Positions 58,874 to 64,000 of a stretch of 64,000 bases of DNA are shown in pieces. Within the stretch, counting starts at the first letter, position 1. Every line of letters begins with the position of its first letter. A model generated the notes under the pieces. The model was given only the letters and a program-made list of their open reading frames with translations. It searched no databases and had not been told where the DNA came from. The stretch spans positions 5,515,001 through 5,579,000 of the forward strand of contig NZ_PKFQ01000001.1 in assembly GCF_002939475.1 (NCBI RefSeq), read 5' to 3'. Origin of the DNA: Streptomyces cinnamoneus. GTDB taxonomy: Bacteria > Actinomycetota > Actinomycetes > Streptomycetales > Streptomycetaceae. The position numbers and the translations under genes were made by a program.

Positions 58874-60268
58874 ATGGCACCGGCCGTCCCCACGACGATG
58901 GACCGACCGCACTTCATCGGCATCGGCGGCGCCGGCATGTCGGGCATCGCGAAGATCCTCGCCCAGCGCGGCGCGCGGGTCGCGGGCAGCGACGCGAAGG
59001 AGTCCGCGACCGCCGAGGCGCTGCGCGCCCTGGGCGCCACGGTGCACATCGGGCACGCCGCGGACCACCTGGACGAGGACGCGACCTGCGTCGTCGTCTC
59101 CAGCGCCATCCGCGCGGACAACCCCGAGCTGGCCGCCGCCGCCGAGCGCGGCGTCCCCGTCGTCCACCGCTCGGACGCGCTGGCCCGCCTGATGGACGGC
59201 CTGCGGCCGATCGCCGTGGCCGGCACGCACGGCAAGACGACCACGACCTCCATGCTCGCGGTCTCGCTCGCCGCCCTCGGCCTCGACCCGTCGTACGCCA
59301 TCGGCGGCGACCTCGACGGCCCCGGCTCCAACGCCCGGCACGGCGGCGGCGACATCTTCGTCGCCGAGGCGGACGAAAGCGACCGCAGCTTCCACAAGTA
59401 CGCGCCCGAGGTCGCGATCATCCTCAACGTGGAGCTGGACCACCACGCCAACTACGCGTCGATGGACGAGATCTACGAGTCCTTCGAGACCTTCGTCGGC
59501 CGGGTCCGCCCGGGCGGCACGCTCGTGGTCTCCGCCGACCAGGCGGGTGCCCGGGAGCTCACCGAGCGGGTCTCCGGCCGCCACGACATCGAGATCGTCA
59601 CCTACGGCGCGGCCGAGGACGCCGACGTGCGCGTCCTGAAGGTCACCCCGCGCGGCCTGGCCAGCGAGGTCACCGTCCTGCTGAACGGCAAGATGCTCAC
59701 CTTCGCCGTCTCCGTGCCCGGCAGCCACTACGCGCACAACGCCGTCGCGGCCCTCGCCGCGGGCGTCGCCCTCGGCATCCCGGCGCACAACCTCGCCTCC
59801 GCCCTCGGCAAGTACACCGGCGTCAAGCGCCGCCTCCAGCTCAAGGGCGAGGCGAACGGCGTGCAGGTCATCGACTCCTACGCCCACCACCCGACCGAGA
59901 TGACCGCCGACCTGGAGGCCATCCGGGGCGCGGCGGCCGGCTCCCGGGTCCTGGTCGTCTTCCAGCCGCACCTCTTCAGCCGCACCCAGGAGCTGGGCAC
60001 CGAGATGGGCCAGTCCCTCGCCCTCGCGGACGCCTCGGTGGTCCTCGACATCTACCCGGCCCGTGAGGACCCGATCCCGGGCGTCACCAGCGACCTGATC
60101 ATCGACGCGGCGAAGGAGGCCGGCGCGGACGTCCGCCCCGAGCACGCGATGGCCGCCGTTCCCGACGTGATCGCGGGAATGGCCCGCCCCGGCGATCTCG
60201 TTCTCACCATGGGCGCCGGCGACGTGACGGACCTCGGTCCGAAGATCCTGGCCCGCCTGGAGAGCTGA
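58874..60268 (+). CDS. murC: UDP-N-acetylmuramate--L-alanine ligase
   Basis: The protein has 464 residues from ATG at 58874, with GGGAG about 8 bases upstream; the longer frame has no site. It adds L-Ala to UDP-MurNAc at the start of the stem peptide. Rossmann-type FIGIGGAGMSGIAKIL, the ATP loop VAGTHGKTTTTSML, DESDRSF and DSYAHHPTEMTADL are all present. It lies outside the dcw cluster, the usual place in Streptomyces, and is followed by msrB after 26 bases. Confidence 0.95.
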   Translation: MAPAVPTTMDRPHFIGIGGAGMSGIAKILAQRGARVAGSDAKESATAEALRALGATVHIGHAADHLDEDATCVVVSSAIRADNPELAAAAERGVPVVHRSDALARLMDGLRPIAVAGTHGKTTTTSMLAVSLAALGLDPSYAIGGDLDGPGSNARHGGGDIFVAEADESDRSFHKYAPEVAIILNVELDHHANYASMDEIYESFETFVGRVRPGGTLVVSADQAGARELTERVSGRHDIEIVTYGAAEDADVRVLKVTPRGLASEVTVLLNGKMLTFAVSVPGSHYAHNAVAALAAGVALGIPAHNLASALGKYTGVKRRLQLKGEANGVQVIDSYAHHPTEMTADLEAIRGAAAGSRVLVVFQPHLFSRTQELGTEMGQSLALADASVVLDIYPAREDPIPGVTSDLIIDAAKEAGADVRPEHAMAAVPDVIAGMARPGDLVLTMGAGDVTDLGPKILARLES

Positions 60269-60294
60269 CCGACACACCGCGGAGGGCGTGCGAG

Positions 60295-60702
60295 ATGACG
60301 TACGAGGTCGAGAAGACGGACGAGCAGTGGCGCGCGGAGCTGACCCCCGCGGAGTACGAGGTGCTCCGCCGGGCCGGCACCGAGCCCGCCTTCCGCGGTG
60401 AGTACACCGACACGAAGACGGAGGGCGTCTACGCCTGCCGCGCCTGCGGGGCGGAGCTCTTCCGGTCGACCGAGAAGTTCGAGAGCCACTGCGGCTGGCC
60501 GAGCTTCTACGACCCGAAGGACTCCTCCGCCGTCGAGCTGGTCGAGGACCGCTCGCACGGCATGGTCCGCGTGGAGGTGCGGTGCGCGCGTTGCGGCTCG
60601 CACCTCGGCCACGTCTTCGAGGGCGAGGGCTACCCCACGCCCACCGACCAGCGGTACTGCATCAACTCCATCTCACTGCGGCTGGAGCCGGCGGAGGGCT
60701 GA
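60295..60702 (+). CDS. msrB: Peptide-methionine (R)-S-oxide reductase
   Basis: The protein has 135 residues from ATG at 60295, 26 bases after murC, with GGAGGGCG upstream. It reduces methionine R-sulfoxide in proteins. The zinc CxxC pairs are YACRACGAEL and VRCARCGSHL, the substrate region is HCGWPSFYD, and the catalytic Cys is in QRYCINSISL. Normal length. Confidence 0.95.
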   Translation: MTYEVEKTDEQWRAELTPAEYEVLRRAGTEPAFRGEYTDTKTEGVYACRACGAELFRSTEKFESHCGWPSFYDPKDSSAVELVEDRSHGMVRVEVRCARCGSHLGHVFEGEGYPTPTDQRYCINSISLRLEPAEG

Positions 60703-60762
60703 GGAGGGCGGGCCGGGAGCAGGGCCGCAGGGGCCTCTTCCCGCTCCGCCCCGGCTTCCGTT

Positions 60763-61053
60763 CTACTTCAGCGCCGCCAGGCCCTTCTTCAGGTCTTCGG
60801 CGTCCATGACCGGGTGCAGCTCGACCTCCGCCTCCATCTCGGTGAAGAGCTTCTCGCAGATCTTGGGCATCTGTGAGGCGTCGTCCATGTCGAAGACCAG
60901 GAGGCAGGTCCGGCCGCCGTCCAGCGCGGTGAAGTAGGCGGCCTCGGGCTTGAGCTGTTCCATCAGCTCCTGGACCACCGTGCCCATCGTGCCGTCGCGG
61001 ACCGCCTCGTTGCCGGCGCGGGTGTCCATCCGGGCCCTCAGTAGCGTGCGCAT
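60763..61053 (-). CDS. Conserved small cytoplasmic protein
   Basis: The protein has 96 residues from ATG at 61053, with AAGGAGTGA about 6 bases upstream; a longer in-frame start is Arg-rich and unsupported. The core is YFTALDGGRTCLLVFDMDDASQMPKICEKLF split over residues ~50-80, then a MEAEVELHPVMDAEDL segment, like small ferredoxin-fold domains (DUF3303-like). Function is unknown. It lies just downstream of treZ on the same strand and may be in that unit. Confidence 0.65.
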   Translation of the reverse strand: MRTLLRARMDTRAGNEAVRDGTMGTVVQELMEQLKPEAAYFTALDGGRTCLLVFDMDDASQMPKICEKLFTEMEAEVELHPVMDAEDLKKGLAALK

Positions 61054-61126
61054 CGGCCTCACTCCTTCGGCGCGGCCGCGTGGGGCACCCGGACCGCGCC
61101 CCCAGCGGGATGCGGTCGCGTCCCTT

Positions 61127-62959
61127 TCAGGTTCCGCCCGCTCCCGTGGCCGCCGCAACCGGGGGCGCGGGCGCCGCCCCCGCCCGCAGCACCACCGCGG
61201 TCTCCGGAGGCAGCCGCAGGACGCCCTCGGCGTCCGGCGGGGGGACGGGCCGCCAGGCGGCGACGACTTCGGCGCCGGCCGCCGCCGCCCCCATCCGCAG
61301 CGCGGCCGTCTCGGCCCCCAGGTTCACGGCCACGTGGAGCGGACCGCGGGCGAAACGGACGGTACGGGCGTCGGCGCTCAGGTCCCCGTAGGCCCAGCGG
61401 GGGTCCGTCAGCGCCGGCTCCGTGTGCCGCAGGGCGATCAGCCGCCGGTACCAGGCGAGCAGGGCGGCGTGCGGCTCGCGCGAGGGCTCGGCCCAGTCCA
61501 GGCAGGAGCGGTCGCGCGTCGCCGGGTCCTGGGGGTCGGGGATCTCCTCCTCCGGCCAGCCGTGGGCGGTGAACTCGCGCCGCCGTCCCGTCCGTACGGC
61601 CTCCGCCAGGCCGGGGTCGGTGTGGTCGGTGAAGTACTGCCACGGCGTCCGGGCGCCCCATTCCTCGCCCATGAACAGCATCGGTGTGAACGGCGCGCAC
61701 AGCACCAGCGCGGCGGCGCAGGCGAGCAGCCCGGGGGAGAGGGCGGCCGACAGCCGGTCGCCCAGCGCCCGGTTGCCCACCTGGTCGTGGGTCTGGGCGT
61801 AGCCGAGGAGGCGGTGCGCGGGGGTGACGCCCGGATCCAGGGGGTGGCCGTGGCGCCGGCCCCGGAACGACGAGTACGCGCCGTCGTGGAAGAAGCCCGA
61901 CCGCAGCGTCTTGCCGAGGGCCGCCGCGGGGTCGGCGGCGAAGTCGGCGTAGTAGCCCTGGGACTCGCCGGTCAGAGCGGTGTGCAGGGCGTGATGGAAG
62001 TCGTCGTTCCACTGTGCGTGGAGGCCCAGGCCGCCCGCCTCCCGCGGCGTCGTGGTGGCCGGGTCGTTCCGGTCGGACTCGGCGACGAGGAACAGCGGAC
62101 GCCCCAGCCGCGCGGCCAGGTCGTCGACGGCCGCCGACAGCTCGGCGAGGAAGTGCTCGGGAGAGGTGTCGGCCAGGGCGTGCACCGCGTCCAGCCGCAG
62201 CCCGTCGAGCCGGTAGTCACGCAGCCACGCCAGCGCACTGGCCGTCAGATACGCCCGCACCTCGGCGGATCCGGGGCCGTCGAGGTTGACGGCCGCGCCC
62301 CACGGCGTGTGGTGGGCGTCGGTGAAGTACGGGCCGAAGGAGGGGAGATGGTTGCCCGACGGGCCCAAGTGGTTGTGCACCACGTCCAGGACGACCCCGA
62401 GCCCCCGTCCGTGCGCCGCGTCCACGAAGCGCGCCAGCCCCTCCGGGCCGCCGTAGGGCTCGTGCACGGCCCAGGGCGCCACGCCGTCGTACCCCCAGCC
62501 GTGCCGGCCGGGGAAGGGGCACACGGGCATCACCTCCACGTGGGTCACGCCCAGTTCCGCCAGGTGCGGCAGCTTGGCCGCCGCCGCCTCGAAGGTGCCC
62601 TCGCGGGTGAACGTGCCGACGTGCAGCTCGTAGAGCACCGCCCCCGGCAGCGGGCGGCCGGGCCAGGCGTGCCGCCAGGCGAAGCGGGAGACGTCGACGA
62701 CGGCGCTGGTGCCGTCGGGGCCGTCGGGCTGGCGGCGCGAGCGCGGGTCGGGGAGCGGTGGCCCGCCGTCCAGGCGGAAGCCGTAGCGGGTGCCCTCGGT
62801 CCCCGGCGCCTCGCACCGCCACCAGCCGGTCCCGGCCGGGCCGGGTGCCATGGCGTACGTCCCCCCGTCCGCCCACAGCGTGACCTGTCCGGCTCGCGGC
62901 GCCCACACCTCGAACAGCACGACGGCTCCTCCCGACGGGTCGACGACGGTGCTCTCCAT
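61127..62959 (-). CDS. treZ: Malto-oligosyltrehalose trehalohydrolase
   Basis: The protein has 610 residues from ATG at 62959. It releases trehalose from maltooligosyl-trehalose. An N-terminal CBM48-like domain (VLFEVWAPRAGQVTLWADG) precedes the GH13 barrel: VVLDVVHNHLG, the nucleophile in DGLRLDAVHAL, the acid in FLVAESDRND, and AQTHDQVGNRALGDR. The usual partner treY is not in the window, but may lie to the right, beyond the acetyltransferase. The upstream acetyltransferase gene ends 19 bases before its start. Confidence 0.93.
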   Translation of the reverse strand: MESTVVDPSGGAVVLFEVWAPRAGQVTLWADGGTYAMAPGPAGTGWWRCEAPGTEGTRYGFRLDGGPPLPDPRSRRQPDGPDGTSAVVDVSRFAWRHAWPGRPLPGAVLYELHVGTFTREGTFEAAAAKLPHLAELGVTHVEVMPVCPFPGRHGWGYDGVAPWAVHEPYGGPEGLARFVDAAHGRGLGVVLDVVHNHLGPSGNHLPSFGPYFTDAHHTPWGAAVNLDGPGSAEVRAYLTASALAWLRDYRLDGLRLDAVHALADTSPEHFLAELSAAVDDLAARLGRPLFLVAESDRNDPATTTPREAGGLGLHAQWNDDFHHALHTALTGESQGYYADFAADPAAALGKTLRSGFFHDGAYSSFRGRRHGHPLDPGVTPAHRLLGYAQTHDQVGNRALGDRLSAALSPGLLACAAALVLCAPFTPMLFMGEEWGARTPWQYFTDHTDPGLAEAVRTGRRREFTAHGWPEEEIPDPQDPATRDRSCLDWAEPSREPHAALLAWYRRLIALRHTEPALTDPRWAYGDLSADARTVRFARGPLHVAVNLGAETAALRMGAAAAGAEVVAAWRPVPPPDAEGVLRLPPETAVVLRAGAAPAPPVAAATGAGGT

Positions 62960-62978
62960 GGTGCCGTCCGGAGGGGCC

Positions 62979-63890
62979 CTACGGCACCAGGTCGATGCGC
63001 TCCTGCGCGATCGGATAGCCGACCCTGGCGAAGTGGGCGGCCATCGGCAGGTTGCCCCGGTCCGTCGCGGCCGTGATCCGCTCCGCGCCCTCGGCCACCA
63101 GGTCGTGGGTGCACTCCACCAGCAGGTCGTAGGCGTATCCGTGGCCGCGCTGCTCGGGGACCACGCCGACGTAGCCGACGCACGGGCCGTTGGGGTTGTG
63201 CGCGGGCACCTGGATGCCGACCAGGTCGCCCCCGGGGGTGTGGGCCAGCCGCCACCACGCGCGGGGCGAGGGGCACCAGTTGAGGAAGTCCATGGCGTCG
63301 TCGACGGCCGCCTCCAGGCCCGACTCGGCGACGTTCCCGCCGTCGTGGGCGTCCAGCGTGCCCTCGAACGTACGGCCGAGCACCTCGCGGATGACGGCGT
63401 CGTCGGGCTCCGCGCGGAAGACCAGCCGCCCGGGGCGCTCCGGCAGGCCGCACGCCGTCGTCCACTCGTAGCGGTACCGCTCGACCAGCGGCTTCATCCC
63501 GGCCGCGACGGCCGCCGCGACGCGGGCCTCCACGGCGGCCCGGACCTGTGCCTCCTCGCGCCAGCCCGGCGGGGCCAGCAGGCTGAACTCGGTCCGGAAG
63601 GGCGCCGTCCGCAACAGCTCGGCGGCGGCTTCCTCCTCGCCCTCGGCGAAGTCGAACCAGTCGAGCACGACCGGCTCCTGGTCGTCACGCGCCCCCCACC
63701 AGGCGGCGCGCGCCACCACCTGGCCGTCACGCAGCGCCACCCGGCACCAGTCGGGGCGGTACTCCCCGCCGTCCCGGACGGGCTTCCACACGTGCCCGAA
63801 GGCGGCCCGGCCGACGAGGAACGGGCCGGGGAGGGAGGTGAACAGGGCGGTGTCGCGGTCGGAGAGGGTGTGCAGGACCAGCTCGGTCAT
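62979..63890 (-). CDS. GNAT-family N-acetyltransferase
   Basis: The protein has 303 residues from ATG at 63890, with AAGGAG 6 bases upstream; the frame is open to 63932 without a site. Two GNAT-like halves are visible. The C-terminal one carries VGYVGVVPEQRGHGYAYDLLVE, the acetyl-CoA Q/RxxGxG/A loop, and ITAATDRGNLPMAAHFARVGY. Substrate unknown. It precedes treZ by 19 bases and may be co-transcribed. Confidence 0.85.
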   Translation of the reverse strand: MTELVLHTLSDRDTALFTSLPGPFLVGRAAFGHVWKPVRDGGEYRPDWCRVALRDGQVVARAAWWGARDDQEPVVLDWFDFAEGEEEAAAELLRTAPFRTEFSLLAPPGWREEAQVRAAVEARVAAAVAAGMKPLVERYRYEWTTACGLPERPGRLVFRAEPDDAVIREVLGRTFEGTLDAHDGGNVAESGLEAAVDDAMDFLNWCPSPRAWWRLAHTPGGDLVGIQVPAHNPNGPCVGYVGVVPEQRGHGYAYDLLVECTHDLVAEGAERITAATDRGNLPMAAHFARVGYPIAQERIDLVP

Positions 63891-63963
63891 GAAGCTCCTT
63901 GTGGTGGGCGGCTCAGGCGCACCGTAGGGCACCGCCCCACCCCCGTCGAACGCTTTTCGCCCC

Positions 63964-64000
63964 TCACTGCTGGTGCAGGCCCCGTCCCGCCAGCGACAGC
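63964..64000 (-). CDS. Possible C-terminal end of a gene running off the window
   Basis: On the minus strand the last 37 bases read LSLAGRGLHQQ and TGA at 63964-63966. It is too short to identify; the next gene to the right could be treY or an unrelated gene. Low confidence. Confidence 0.25.
   Translation of the reverse strand, partial: LSLAGRGLHQQ

Overview
The window is high-GC actinobacterial DNA, almost certainly a Streptomyces chromosome. The evidence is very high GC at third codon positions, frequent GTG/TTG starts, strong GGAGG-type ribosome binding sites, rare TTA codons, and a gene order that I recognise from the Streptomyces core: ngcFG, rok7B7, xylFGH, dxs, a fatty-acid oxidation pair, rnd, whiI, hemE, hemY-hemQ, murC, msrB, treZ. 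No rRNA, tRNA, CRISPR array or prophage was seen. Both ends cut through genes or possible genes.

Layout. 1-1635: the end of the ngc (N-acetylglucosamine/chitobiose) ABC importer, two permeases. 1636-11974: a ~10 kb accessory island sitting between ngcG and rok7B7, which I believe are neighbours in S. coelicolor. It holds a dead regulator fragment, two secreted FG-GAP-repeat proteins (an SGNH hydrolase cut short by an in-frame TGA, and a trypsin-fold protein without its catalytic His and Ser), a small secreted protein, a divergent ~1,200-residue ALF-repeat/coiled-coil protein ending in a Doc-type Fic domain with a probable immunity gene, and an IS5-family element carrying a passenger gene. Three of the island's secreted genes have TTA codons inside their signal peptides, which predicts bldA (developmental) control. 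11975-18865: rok7B7, the xylFGH xylose importer and dxs. 19085-21082: an amino-acid permease and a NYN-fold protein. 21220-28746: a beta-propeller-like protein, then a four-gene operon (double-HAMP membrane sensor, pgsB, pgsC, NlpC/P60) that resembles poly-gamma-glutamate synthesis but has no pgsA here, with a divergent lipoprotein.

28862-35586: fadJ-fadA, ribonuclease D, the sporulation regulator whiI with a good sigma-WhiG promoter match, and a DUF3000 protein. 35676-43146: heme genes hemE, hemY and hemQ, interrupted by an oppositely oriented pcaF-pcaH-pcaG-FAD-reductase block for protocatechuate breakdown. 43225-52866: envelope functions: an exported aminopeptidase-like hydrolase, a NERD protein, a 162-bp palindromic MITE-like element that supplies part of a BlaI-family repressor's stop codon, a divergent class A PBP lacking the SxxK motif, two polysaccharide deacetylases, a PTH2 protein and a ZapE-like ATPase. 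52939-64000: a RibD-C reductase, a small USP-like protein, a MacB-type ABC exporter divergent from a NarL-type two-component system, murC, msrB, treZ and an acetyltransferase.

How it fits together. Most of the window is housekeeping: sugar import with its ROK regulator, isoprenoid precursor, heme, wall and trehalose genes. The most novel material is the ALF-Doc toxin island and the pgsBC envelope-polymer operon. All functions are read from sequence motifs and recalled family knowledge; no database search was run.
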